Assembly: GCA_902472305.1 (NCBI GenBank) | Contig: CABRNK010000011.1 | Location: 1 to 64,000, forward strand | Reading direction: 5' to 3' | Length of the DNA: 64,000 bases | DNA from: Hominenteromicrobium sp900549945 | GTDB lineage: Bacteria > Bacillota > Clostridia > Oscillospirales > Acutalibacteraceae | Position numbers and translations under genes: made by a program | Shown here: positions 29,067 through 37,223 of the stretch, in pieces | Layout: each line of letters begins with the position of its first letter | Numbering within the stretch: position 1 is the stretch's first letter | The notes under the pieces: generated by a model | The model's input: only the letters and a program-made list of their open reading frames with translations | What the model was told of the DNA's origin: nothing | Database searches by the model: none

Positions 29067-30957
29067 TGTCAAAAAGGGCGGCCGCAAAACCGTTCTGCTC
29101 CGCCTGATCCGCATGCTTTTCAGCTTTTATCCTGTTCTTCTCCCCGTCACGCTGCTGTGCATTCTCCTGAATGCCGTCATCAGCTCCATCCCCTCGATCT
29201 TCATGCAGAACGTCATCGCCGCGGTCGAGCAGAGCTGGCAGACCGGCGACTGGGCGAGCGTTTCCGGCAATATTCTCGGCCTCGTCGCCATTTTGGCTGT
29301 TTTCTACGGGCTGAGCCTTGTAGCCGGCGTCGTTTATACGCAGCTCATGGCTGTGATCACGCAGGGCTCGCTCGCCAAGATGCGTGAAAAAATGTTCAAC
29401 GGCATGCAGGACCTGCCGATCCGCTATTTCGACACGCACAACCACGGCGATGTCATGAGCTACTACACGAACGACATCGACACGCTGCGCCAGATGATTT
29501 CCCAGAGCATGCCGCAGCTCATCATTTCCACGGTCACCGTGATCACGATCCTCTGCATTATGCTGTACTACAGCCTGTGGATGACGCTCGTCATCCTGCT
29601 CGGCGTCGTGTTCATGTTCCTCGTTGTGCGGAAGATCGGCGGCAACTCGGCGCGCTACTTCATCCGCCAGCAGCAGGCGCTCGGCCGCACCGAGGGCTTC
29701 GTGGAGGAGCTGATGAACGGTCAGAAAGTCGTCAAGGTTTTCTGCCACGAGGAGGAGACGAAAGCAAATTTTGACGAGATCAACGACGCGCTGTTCGCCG
29801 ACGCCGAAAAGGCAAACCGCTATGCGAACATGCTCATGCCGATCCTCAACAATATCGGCAACGTGCTTTACGTCATCGTCGCGATCATAGGCGGCATTTT
29901 CCTGCTCAACAACACGCCGAACGTCAGTATTTCCGGCCTTGCGTTCAGCATCAGCCTCGTCGTGCCGTTCCTCAACATGACGAAGCAGTTCTCCGGCAAC
30001 ATCAGTCAGGTTTCGAACCAACTCAATTCGGTGATCATGGGCCTTGCCGGCACACAGCGCATTTTCGCCCTGCTCGACGAACAGCCCGAGGTGGACGAAG
30101 GCTACGTGACGCTCGTCAACGCGAAGGAAAAGGCGGACGGCACGCTGGAAGAATGCGCGGAGCGCACCAACATCTGGGCGTGGAAGCACCCGCACAACGA
30201 CGGCAGCGTGACATACACGCGCCTTGCCGGCGACGTGCGCATGTTCGATGTGGATTTCGGCTACACGCCGGAAAAGGTCGTGCTGCACGATGTCTCGCTC
30301 TACGCGAAGCCGGGCCAGAAGGTGGCCTTTGTCGGCTCCACCGGCGCGGGCAAGACGACGATCACAAACCTCATCAACCGCTTCTACGACATCGCCGACG
30401 GCAAGATCCGCTACGACGGCATCAACATCAACAAGATCAAGAAGGCGGATCTTCGCCGCTCGCTCGGCATGGTGCTTCAGGACACAAACCTGTTCACCGG
30501 CACCGTGATGGACAACATCCGCTACGGCAGGCTTGACGCCACCGACGAGGAGTGCATGGCGGCGGCCGAACTCGCCGGCGCGCACGACTTCATCACCCGT
30601 CTGCCGCAGGGCTACGACACGCCCCTCTCCGGCAACGGCGCGAGCCTCTCGCAGGGCCAGCGCCAGCTCCTTTCGATCGCCCGCGCGGCGGTCGCCGATC
30701 CGCCCGTCATGATTCTCGACGAGGCGACCAGCTCGATCGACACGCGCACCGAGGCCATCGTGCAGCAGGGCATGGACGCGCTGATGACAAACCGCACCGT
30801 GTTCGTCATCGCGCACCGCCTGAGCACCGTGCAGAATTCGAACGCGATCATGGTGCTCGACCACGGCCGCATCATCGAGCGCGGCACGCACGAGGAGCTG
30901 ATTGCCCAAAAGGGCACCTACTACCGGCTCTACACCGGCTCGCTCGAGCTGGATTGA
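29056..30957 (+). CDS. ABC exporter subunit 2 (ATP-binding/permease)
   Basis: A 633-residue half-transporter with six membrane helices followed by an ATPase domain. The ATPase is canonical: Walker A GSTGAGKTT near 420, signature LSQGQ, Walker B MILDEATSSID and switch His in VIAHRLST. It would form a heterodimer with subunit 1, whose Walker B Asp is the degenerate half. The start is ATG 29056 (AGGTG upstream), 11 bases inside the end of subunit 1. Substrate unknown, likely drugs or peptides. Its partner is frameshifted, so the transporter may be inactive. Confidence 0.9.
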   Translation: MKNNVKKGGRKTVLLRLIRMLFSFYPVLLPVTLLCILLNAVISSIPSIFMQNVIAAVEQSWQTGDWASVSGNILGLVAILAVFYGLSLVAGVVYTQLMAVITQGSLAKMREKMFNGMQDLPIRYFDTHNHGDVMSYYTNDIDTLRQMISQSMPQLIISTVTVITILCIMLYYSLWMTLVILLGVVFMFLVVRKIGGNSARYFIRQQQALGRTEGFVEELMNGQKVVKVFCHEEETKANFDEINDALFADAEKANRYANMLMPILNNIGNVLYVIVAIIGGIFLLNNTPNVSISGLAFSISLVVPFLNMTKQFSGNISQVSNQLNSVIMGLAGTQRIFALLDEQPEVDEGYVTLVNAKEKADGTLEECAERTNIWAWKHPHNDGSVTYTRLAGDVRMFDVDFGYTPEKVVLHDVSLYAKPGQKVAFVGSTGAGKTTITNLINRFYDIADGKIRYDGININKIKKADLRRSLGMVLQDTNLFTGTVMDNIRYGRLDATDEECMAAAELAGAHDFITRLPQGYDTPLSGNGASLSQGQRQLLSIARAAVADPPVMILDEATSSIDTRTEAIVQQGMDALMTNRTVFVIAHRLSTVQNSNAIMVLDHGRIIERGTHEELIAQKGTYYRLYTGSLELD

Positions 30958-30976
30958 TCCCGCTCAAAAAAATCGG

Positions 30977-31020
30977 AAAGGGAACGGCCTTCTCCAAACC
31001 GGAGGAGGCCGTTCCCTTTT
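30977..31020 (+). terminator. Terminator of the ABC exporter operon
   Basis: GGGAACGGCCTTCTCC and GGAGGAGGCCGTTCCC arms with TTTT on the plus strand. The other strand is also T-rich, so it may end the convergent M50 gene as well. Confidence 0.85.
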
Positions 31021-31064
31021 GCTTATGTGCCCCCCTGCGCCGAGCAGCATCCCACGACGCTGCC

Positions 31065-31652
31065 TCAGCACAGGCCGTCCCGCCGCTTTAAAACCAGATA
31101 CAGCAAAATGTACAGCGCGAGCAGCAGAAGCGTAAAATTGTACTGCGTGCGCAGGAGGAGCGAGAAGCCGAGCGTGCCGAGCAGCAAGGCGAAAACCACA
31201 GAGATCGCCGTGCAGATCCACGCCGCCCGCCGCATATCCACGGTGCTGCACAGCAGGCTGTAAAGCGCCATGCCGCCGTCGAGCGGGACAGCCGGCAGAA
31301 TGTGGAACAGAAACAGGACGAGCTGCACGGCGCAGTATTCGCGAGGCAGAGGCAAAAGCAGCGCAAAAGCCAGCAGATTCGAGAGCGGCCCCGCAAGCGA
31401 CACCGCCGCGCGGCGCAGATGGCTGAGTGTGCGCGCATCCCCCACCATCTGAATGCCTAGCGCGCTCAGGCGCACCGCCTCGATCCGCATGCCGCACAGG
31501 CGCGCCATCCCGATATGCCCGCCTTCGTGTACGGCGCATGCGAGCATCGCAGGCAGAACATGCGCGCCGCCGTCGAGGCAGAGCATCACGGCAAGCACGG
31601 CGAAAAAGCCGAAGCGCGCCGTGACTTCTGCGTTACCGATCCGAAACGTCAT
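31065..31652 (-). CDS. Site-2 protease, M50 family (SpoIVFB-like)
   Basis: A 195-residue intramembrane metalloprotease of the SpoIVFB/S2P group, which cleaves within the membrane. The zinc motif HEGGH (HExxH) is near residue 43 and the PAVPLDGG motif near 119, both within predicted membrane helices. It resembles SpoIVFB, which processes pro-SigK, but it could have another target. The start ATG at 31652 lies 20 bases inside the preceding small gene. The neighbourhood (SpoIVA) suggests sporulation. Confidence 0.8.
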   Translation of the reverse strand: MTFRIGNAEVTARFGFFAVLAVMLCLDGGAHVLPAMLACAVHEGGHIGMARLCGMRIEAVRLSALGIQMVGDARTLSHLRRAAVSLAGPLSNLLAFALLLPLPREYCAVQLVLFLFHILPAVPLDGGMALYSLLCSTVDMRRAAWICTAISVVFALLLGTLGFSLLLRTQYNFTLLLLALYILLYLVLKRRDGLC

Positions 31653-31881
31653 CGGCTGTGATAACGATCGAGCGCTGCACCTCGGCATCGTACCACGCCC
31701 GCGCCTCGCCGTAAACCGCCGGCAGCAGCGAGCGGAGCAGAAGCGCCGCAAGCAGAACCAGCAGGCAGATAACGGCCTGAAGCAGCGTCCAGCTCACTGC
31801 GCGGCTGTGCGGCCGGATGATTTCGGCTGCCTGCGCCTGTGCGTCGCGCTCTTCCGGCGTGACCTGCTCATAAACCTGCAT
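31633..31881 (-). CDS. Single-pass membrane protein, truncated SpoIVFA-like
   Basis: An 82-residue protein with one membrane helix (LLQAVICLLVLLAALLL, about residues 33-49) and a short outer segment with RAWYDAEVQRS. This matches the N-terminal part of SpoIVFA-like M23 proteins that accompany M50 proteases, but the M23 domain is missing. GGGGGG is before the ATG. The next gene overlaps it by 20 bases. Either a natural minimal regulator or a truncation; no M23 sequence follows in another frame. Confidence 0.7.
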   Translation of the reverse strand: MQVYEQVTPEERDAQAQAAEIIRPHSRAVSWTLLQAVICLLVLLAALLLRSLLPAVYGEARAWYDAEVQRSIVITADDVSDR

Positions 31882-31921
31882 CGATCATCCCCCCATTTTC
31901 ATCGTTTGTTTTCGCGCCAAG

Positions 31922-31964
31922 AAAAAAGGGTCTGCTTCAGCGCGCGCAAAAGCAGACCCGGTTT
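31922..31964 (-). terminator. Terminator of spoIVA
   Basis: GGGTCTGCTT and AAGCAGACCC arms and a TTTTTT run read on the minus strand immediately after the spoIVA stop. Confidence 0.85.
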
Positions 31965-33439
31965 TACAGAATGATGCAGAGCAGGCCGTTGCAGCCGTCG
32001 TTGATGATGCGTTCGATCGTCTCGCGCACCTTGCCGCGGGCGTCCTCCGGCATGCGGTAGAGCTTGTTGTGCATGCCCTCGTTGACGAGCTCGTGCAGTG
32101 ATTTGCCGAAGATGTTCGATTCCCAGATCTGCGCGGGATTCTCCTCGAACTCCTTTAAGAGGTACAGCACGAGATCCTCGGACTGCTGCTCCGACCCGAC
32201 GATCGGCGTGACCTCTGTCTTGATGCAGGTGCGCATCATGTGAATCGAGGGCGCGGCGGCCTTCAGGCGGATGCCGTATTTGCCGTTCTGCTTGATGATC
32301 TCCGGCTCCTCGAGGGAGAGCTCCTCCATCTCGGGCATCACGATGCCGTATCCGGTCTCCATCACGTCGTCGTAGGCGCTTTGCAGCTTCGAGAATTTCT
32401 TCTTGATCTCGTTCATCTCGATCAGGTGCTGAAGCAGCGCCGTTTCATCCTCCACCTCGATTCCGGTCCGCTCACCGAGAATCTTGAAGAAAAGCGCCTG
32501 CTTCGGGTTCAGCTCCACAACGCAGGAGCCGCTGCCGAGGTTCAGCCTTGAGACGCGCACCGATTTGAGGTCCGGGCAGGCGGCAAGGCTCGCGGTGACC
32601 TCCTCCACCTGCGACACGCGCTGGATCGCGCAGGAGGCCTTGAGGCTGTCGAGAATCTCCTTTTTGAGCCAGTGTTCGTCGTCGAGATCGATGATCCAGC
32701 CCGGGATGTCGAGCCGGATCTCGCGGATCGGGAACTGGTAGAGGAGCTTTGCAAGGATCTCGCGTATATCCGCCTCGGTGATGTCAACGCAGTTGACCGG
32801 CAGCACCGGCACGCCGTACTGCGCGGAGCGCTCGGCCGCGAGGCGGCGCGCCTCGTCCGTATTCGGGTAGACGCAGTTCAAAAGCACGATGTACGGGCGA
32901 TTCGTCGCCTTGAGCTCGCTGATGACGCGCTCCTCGGCCTCCTCGTATTCCTCGCGCGGGATTTCGCTGATGCTGCCGTCCGTTGTGATGACAAGGCCGA
33001 TCGTCGAATGCTCGGTGATAACCTTCTGCGTGCCGATTTCCGCCGCCATGTTGAACGGGATCGGCTCGTCGTACCACGGCGTGCGCACCATGCGCGGCTG
33101 GTCCTCCTCGATATAGCCGAGCGCGCTCGGCACGATGTAGCCGACGCAGTCGATCATGCGGACGCTGAATTCCGCCGTGTCGTCCATCTTGACCGTGACC
33201 GCCTGCTCGGGAATGAATTTCGGCTCGGTCGTCATGATCGTGCGGCCCGAGGCGGACTGCGGCAGCTCGTCGACCGCTCGGTCGCGCGCCGCCTCGTCCC
33301 CGATGTTCGGAATCACGATCGTGTCCATAAATTTCTTGATGAATGTGGATTTGCCGCTGCGCACAGGGCCGACAACACCGATGTAAATTTCGCCGTTTGT
33401 GCGCGCCTGCATATCCCTGTATACGTTAAAACCTTCCAT
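31964..33439 (-). CDS. spoIVA: Stage IV sporulation protein A
   Basis: A 491-residue ATPase that polymerises into the basement layer of the spore coat. The N-terminal GTPase-like domain has P-loop GPVRSGKST near residue 24 and Walker-B-like VRMIDCVGY. The middle and C-terminal domains typical of the family are complete, ending in the short hydrophobic tail NGLLCIIL needed for anchoring. SpoVM, encoded nearby, recruits it to the forespore membrane in Bacillus. It follows the SPOCS-LysM gene by about 40 bases and likely shares its SigE-type promoter. Confidence 0.97.
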   Translation of the reverse strand: MEGFNVYRDMQARTNGEIYIGVVGPVRSGKSTFIKKFMDTIVIPNIGDEAARDRAVDELPQSASGRTIMTTEPKFIPEQAVTVKMDDTAEFSVRMIDCVGYIVPSALGYIEEDQPRMVRTPWYDEPIPFNMAAEIGTQKVITEHSTIGLVITTDGSISEIPREEYEEAEERVISELKATNRPYIVLLNCVYPNTDEARRLAAERSAQYGVPVLPVNCVDITEADIREILAKLLYQFPIREIRLDIPGWIIDLDDEHWLKKEILDSLKASCAIQRVSQVEEVTASLAACPDLKSVRVSRLNLGSGSCVVELNPKQALFFKILGERTGIEVEDETALLQHLIEMNEIKKKFSKLQSAYDDVMETGYGIVMPEMEELSLEEPEIIKQNGKYGIRLKAAAPSIHMMRTCIKTEVTPIVGSEQQSEDLVLYLLKEFEENPAQIWESNIFGKSLHELVNEGMHNKLYRMPEDARGKVRETIERIINDGCNGLLCIIL

Positions 33440-33481
33440 ACTGCGTGCATCCCTTTCCTTTCTGCCTGTTTTTTCTGCGCG

Positions 33482-35005
33482 TTATTTCCGGCATATAATC
33501 ATCGGCCGGTCCTCGCTGAGCGTATCCGCCGTGCAGTCGTTGTGCGCCTGAATCGCCGAAACGCGTGCCTGATAGCGCTTTGCGATGTCCCAGATCCGCT
33601 CGCCGGCGGCCGCATAGTACACCGCGGCGCAGCAAGCGTCGCAGGCGGCCGTCTCGTCGAGTTCGGCGGATTCCACCGCGCGCACTGCGTACACGCTGCG
33701 CACCTGTTCCAAGACGGAGAGCTCCGCCGTGCATTCAAGCGCGCCGGCATCCGTGATCGTGAAGTGCACGGCGGTGATCTCGCCTGCGGCGCTTAGCTTG
33801 CCCTCTCCCGGCCATTCGCGGCTGTCGGTAAAATCGAGCATCCGCTCGAGGAACGCCACGCGCTTTTCCTTCGTCTGGTAGAGTACGCAGACGCTGAACT
33901 TACCGCGCACGGCCGCGCTTTCCTTTTCGGTGAAGGCGGAAAGCGAAAGCCCGTCGCACCAGAGGTCAATGACGCGCTCGAGATCGCCGTCCGGAATGGC
34001 GATTGTCTCGCTCACCTTGATCTGCCGCGCCGGAAGCTGCTCGCAGCGCTCCAGCGAGGCGCTCTTATACTTTGCGTCCAGCACGCCGCGGATCGAAAAC
34101 GCGTCGCTCACGGCGCAGACCGTGCAGGGCCTCGTGAGCTTCACACAGAACGTCGGCTTCAGGTAGAGATTCAGGATCGTGTACTCGCCGACGCTGTCCT
34201 CCCGCGGCTGAATCGTGCATTCGCCGCCCGGGCAGCAGACCGAAACCGTGCAGGCCTCGTCGGCGCCGGCACATTCCACCGTCTGCGTAAACGGCAGCTC
34301 GCAAGCCATGCGCTCGGGCAGCGCCGCATCGGAAAACGGGCGGTACAAAACCTCGACGCACGCGCGGCCCGCAACCGTCACCGCGCCCTGCGCGGCCTGT
34401 ACGCTGTCGATCTGATACCGCACGCAGCGCCGCAGAACCGTTTCGATCGGCGGTTTGCCGTTTTGCAGCTCGATGTTCTCCTCCAGAATGAACGTGTGCG
34501 TGCAGCAGCCGACGGCTCTGGAGGCCGCATATGTATCACAGCGCGTTTCTACGAGGTCGCTCTCGATGCGCTCGGCGAGCTCCGTCCTGCGCACGGCCGT
34601 CACGGAAATCGAAAAGCCGAGCGTGATGTGCATATCGACGCGCCGGGCGTTCATCGCACGGCAGGTCATGTGCTGCACATACGGGTGGACCGCCGCCGCG
34701 GCTCCCTCCGTGCTGCCGTTCAGCCGCACGTTAAAGGAAAACTCCTTCTTCGTATCGAAGCCGCGCACGCACTCACCCTTCGCGTCGAGATACAGCACGC
34801 GGATGTCCGCCGTGCCGTCCACCGATAAGCTGTCCCCGATCACGGCAGCGGAAACGACCTCCGGCGTAACGATGCACTTGAGGATCTTCTGAATATCCGC
34901 GCAGTAATCCGGCAGGTTGTATTCCGTATCGACGGGGCACTCGTGGGTGGACTCCATAATCTGTTCAAAGCCTTCATAGAGCTGATTGCCTGTTGTGAGT
35001 CGCAT
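33482..35005 (-). CDS. SPOCS (DUF3794) and LysM spore-coat protein
   Basis: A 507-residue protein with tandem SPOCS/DUF3794 repeats and a C-terminal LysM domain (GERIWDIAKRYQARVSAIQAHND, residues about 465-487), a pattern seen in SpoVID-like coat morphogenetic proteins of Clostridia. LysM would bind spore peptidoglycan. The N-terminus starts MRLTTGNQLYEG and has a cysteine-rich middle. It lies upstream of spoIVA in one transcript. A SigE-like promoter stands 43 bases before the start. Gene name not certain. Confidence 0.85.
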   Translation of the reverse strand: MRLTTGNQLYEGFEQIMESTHECPVDTEYNLPDYCADIQKILKCIVTPEVVSAAVIGDSLSVDGTADIRVLYLDAKGECVRGFDTKKEFSFNVRLNGSTEGAAAAVHPYVQHMTCRAMNARRVDMHITLGFSISVTAVRRTELAERIESDLVETRCDTYAASRAVGCCTHTFILEENIELQNGKPPIETVLRRCVRYQIDSVQAAQGAVTVAGRACVEVLYRPFSDAALPERMACELPFTQTVECAGADEACTVSVCCPGGECTIQPREDSVGEYTILNLYLKPTFCVKLTRPCTVCAVSDAFSIRGVLDAKYKSASLERCEQLPARQIKVSETIAIPDGDLERVIDLWCDGLSLSAFTEKESAAVRGKFSVCVLYQTKEKRVAFLERMLDFTDSREWPGEGKLSAAGEITAVHFTITDAGALECTAELSVLEQVRSVYAVRAVESAELDETAACDACCAAVYYAAAGERIWDIAKRYQARVSAIQAHNDCTADTLSEDRPMIICRK

Positions 35006-35047
35006 AAATTCTTCTCATCCTTTCACTGCCCTTTGATTTCTGCTTCA

Positions 35048-35076
35048 TTACTATGAGCGGCAGTGGGACAATATGC
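35048..35076 (-). promoter_or_regulatory. SigE-like promoter of the SPOCS-LysM/spoIVA unit
   Basis: On the minus strand GCATATT (35076-35070), 14 bases, then CATAGTAA (35055-35048). The SigE consensus is KMATATT-N14-CATACAHT: the -35 and the 14-base spacer match and the -10 begins CATA. This would time the unit to the mother cell. Confidence 0.6.
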
Positions 35077-35081
35077 ACGCA

Positions 35082-35117
35082 TAAAAAAAGAGAGCCGGAG
35101 GGCGTTCCCCCGGCTCC
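35082..35117 (-). terminator. Terminator after spoVM
   Basis: GAGCCGG and CCGGCTC arms and a TTTTTTT run on the minus strand, just after the spoVM stop. It separates spoVM from the SPOCS-LysM unit. Confidence 0.85.
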
Positions 35118-35128
35118 CGCCGATCGCT

Positions 35129-35218
35129 TCAGGGCTCCTTCGGCAGCTTTTTGATTCCGAACATGTGGCGCAGCACAAACCCCATAAACCCTTTTCCGTT
35201 AAGTACAACAACCTTCAT
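35129..35218 (-). CDS. spoVM: Stage V sporulation protein M (29 residues)
   Basis: A 29-codon frame, ATG at 35218 to TGA at 35129, starting MKVVVLNGKG and ending KKLPKEP. It aligns without gaps to Bacillus SpoVM, sharing M1, K2, F11, G13, R17, M19 and G21, so it is the amphipathic peptide that marks the curved forespore membrane and recruits SpoIVA. The conserved Pro9 of Bacillus is Lys here, between two glycines. Position after thiN and near spoIVA matches known synteny. The ribosome-binding site is weak. Confidence 0.85.
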   Translation of the reverse strand: MKVVVLNGKGFMGFVLRHMFGIKKLPKEP

Positions 35219-35350
35219 ACTCTGGTCACTCGCCTTTCTTTCGGGCGCGCATTTTCATCCCTGCACCGCAGGGCGCCGGCCCGCCCGAAGCCGGCAGCAA
35301 GCGGGGCCCGGCCAAGGCCGGCCTTTCTCCCCCGCGCGCATTTTCCGCAT

Positions 35351-35527
35351 TCAGCAGCGGATGATCATGATGCCGAGCGCCACCATGATGACCGCGGCGA
35401 CAAACAGCGTGAACCCCGAGGGGCTGATGCTCGCGAGGATCATGCCGAGCCCGAAGGCCGCGGCGCACACGGCGCGCTGGCGGCGGTCTGAGAGACAGCC
35501 GTGCATGCAGAACTTCGGTTTACGCAA
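35351..35527 (-). CDS. Small membrane protein between thiN and spoVM
   Basis: A 58-residue protein with a basic N-terminus (about 20 residues, two Cys) and two hydrophobic segments (AVCAAAFGLGMILASI and FTLFVAAVIMVALGIMII), probably a hairpin in the membrane. The TTG start at 35527 has GGAGG six bases upstream; a GTG three codons earlier overlaps that site. Function unknown. Its setting among sporulation genes suggests a role in spore formation but nothing proves it. Confidence 0.6.
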   Translation of the reverse strand: MRKPKFCMHGCLSDRRQRAVCAAAFGLGMILASISPSGFTLFVAAVIMVALGIMIIRC

Positions 35528-35612
35528 AACCGGCACCTCCGTTTCCCGGAAACTCGCCCCGAAGGGTTATTCCAGTATATACGGAAGTGCCGGAAAGTGT
35601 TACCGGGCGGCG

Positions 35613-35670
35613 AAAAACAGGCGGCACAGGCGCGGCGCACGAGATCGTGCCGCCATGCCTGTGCCGCCTG
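35613..35670 (-). terminator. Terminator of the yicC-thiN operon
   Basis: Arms AGGCGGCACAGGC and GCCTGTGCCGCCT with an inner nested stem and TTTTT on the minus strand, soon after thiN. Confidence 0.85.
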
Positions 35671-35688
35671 CAAATACACCGCTTTCGC

Positions 35689-36315
35689 TCACGCCTTTTT
35701 CGGCGTGTAGAGCACGACGATCGCGCAGCCGATGTTGACGCGGATCTCCGCGCGGTCCGCAACAATGCTGTTGCTCGCGCCGAGCGTGGAGCCCGCCATC
35801 AGATTTTTCTGGTAGAGCGGGTACTCAAGCCCGTCATACGTCACGTTGCAGGAGGAGCCGTCAAACGGAAAGACCGAAACGGTCGCGCCCCGAAGCTCCG
35901 TGAACACGACGCGGCCGCCGCGCAGCACGAAAATCTTTGTGTCGTCCGTGCAGAGCACGCCGCTGTCGCCGTGGTTCGCAATGGCCAGCAGCACGTTGAG
36001 GTTCCCTACCGAATGGTCGAAGCGGTCGCCGCCAAGGCAGCCGGTCAGCACGAACGAGGTCATGCCGAGCTTCTGCCCGACCAGCACCGCGCCCATCGTG
36101 TCCGTCACATCCTTGTGCACCGGCAGCGTTACCGTGCGCACCTCCTTCGGCGGGCGCTGCTTTGCCGAATCGAAATCGCCGATGACGAGGTCTGGGCGGA
36201 TGCCGAACCGCACCGCGTTGTCATAGCCGCCGTCCGCGCAGATCACAAAATGCTCCGCGGGGTCAAATTCCTTAAAAACTGCATCCGATTCCATCGGCAC
36301 CGCGCCGATGATCAT
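35689..36315 (-). CDS. thiN: Thiamine pyrophosphokinase
   Basis: A 208-residue enzyme that transfers pyrophosphate from ATP to thiamine to give TPP. The N-terminal CADGGYDNAV and PDLVIGDFDS blocks and GGDRFDHSVGNLNVL hold the conserved acidic active-site residues. The start ATG at 36315 overlaps the rsgA stop as ATGA. It is the last gene of the yicC operon, as in Bacillus (yloS), although rpe, which usually lies between rsgA and thiN, is missing. Confidence 0.93.
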   Translation of the reverse strand: MIIGAVPMESDAVFKEFDPAEHFVICADGGYDNAVRFGIRPDLVIGDFDSAKQRPPKEVRTVTLPVHKDVTDTMGAVLVGQKLGMTSFVLTGCLGGDRFDHSVGNLNVLLAIANHGDSGVLCTDDTKIFVLRGGRVVFTELRGATVSVFPFDGSSCNVTYDGLEYPLYQKNLMAGSTLGASNSIVADRAEIRVNIGCAIVVLYTPKKA

Positions 36316-37214
36316 ACATTTTTTGTCTTTGATAGCTGCCACTCCCTTATATCCTTCACTTCGTTGTACATCGCGATATAGCTTTCCATGCGCGAGCGCG
36401 GGATCTCCCCCGCTTCCACCGCCGCGAGCACCGCGCACCCCTTCTCGCAGGTGTGCGAGCACGAGGTGAATTTGCACGCGCCGAGATACGGCTCAAATTC
36501 GCGGAAGCCTTCGGGCAGCTCCTCCTTGCGGAAAAGCTCGTACCGCTCGATGTCCATGGTGGAAAAGCCCGGCGTATCGGCGACAAAGCCGCCCTCCACC
36601 GGATAAAGCTCCACGTGGCGCGTCGTGTGCCGCCCGCGCCCGAGCTTGCGGCTGATCTCCCCGGTTTCGAGCACGAGCTGCGGCATCAGGCGGTTCAGAA
36701 GCGTGGATTTTCCTACGCCCGAATTCCCCGTGAAGGCCGAAACGCAGCCGTTCAGTTCGCCGCGCAGCGCCTCGACGCCCGCGCCGTCCGACGCGGAGAC
36801 AAAGTACGTGCGCAGGCCGATACCGCCGTAGATCTCCCGCAGGGCGGAGGCGTCGTCGAGGTCGGTCTTTGTGAAAACCAGCACCGGCTCGATGCCCTTG
36901 AGCTCCGCCGCCGCGATCGTCTTGTCGATGATCAGCGTGCTCGGCTGTGGATCGCTGACCGAGGAGACGACGAAGAGCTTATCGAGATTCGCGAGCGGCG
37001 GACGCACGAGAAAGTTCCGCCGCGGCAGAATTTCCGAAAGGCAGCCCTCGCCGGTTTCATCCGGCGTGAAGCGCACGCGGTCGCCAGCATACGGCGAGAT
37101 GCGCGCCTTGCGGAACTTGCCGCGCGCCCGGCAGGCGTGCACCGTCTCGCCGTCGAACACATAGTAGAAGCCGCCGATGCCCTTGAGCACCAGCCCTGTC
37201 TGTTCAGCCTGCAT
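36312..37214 (-). CDS. rsgA: Ribosome small subunit-dependent GTPase A
   Basis: A 300-residue circularly permuted GTPase for 30S maturation, with an N-terminal OB fold. Motifs: G4 TKTD near 118, P-loop GNSGVGKST near 160, G3 DTPGF, and a C-terminal zinc finger (CKFTSCSHTCEKGC). It follows prkC by about 10 bases and overlaps thiN by four. Confidence 0.95.
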   Translation of the reverse strand: MQAEQTGLVLKGIGGFYYVFDGETVHACRARGKFRKARISPYAGDRVRFTPDETGEGCLSEILPRRNFLVRPPLANLDKLFVVSSVSDPQPSTLIIDKTIAAAELKGIEPVLVFTKTDLDDASALREIYGGIGLRTYFVSASDGAGVEALRGELNGCVSAFTGNSGVGKSTLLNRLMPQLVLETGEISRKLGRGRHTTRHVELYPVEGGFVADTPGFSTMDIERYELFRKEELPEGFREFEPYLGACKFTSCSHTCEKGCAVLAAVEAGEIPRSRMESYIAMYNEVKDIREWQLSKTKNV

Positions 37215-37223
37215 GGGCCGCCC

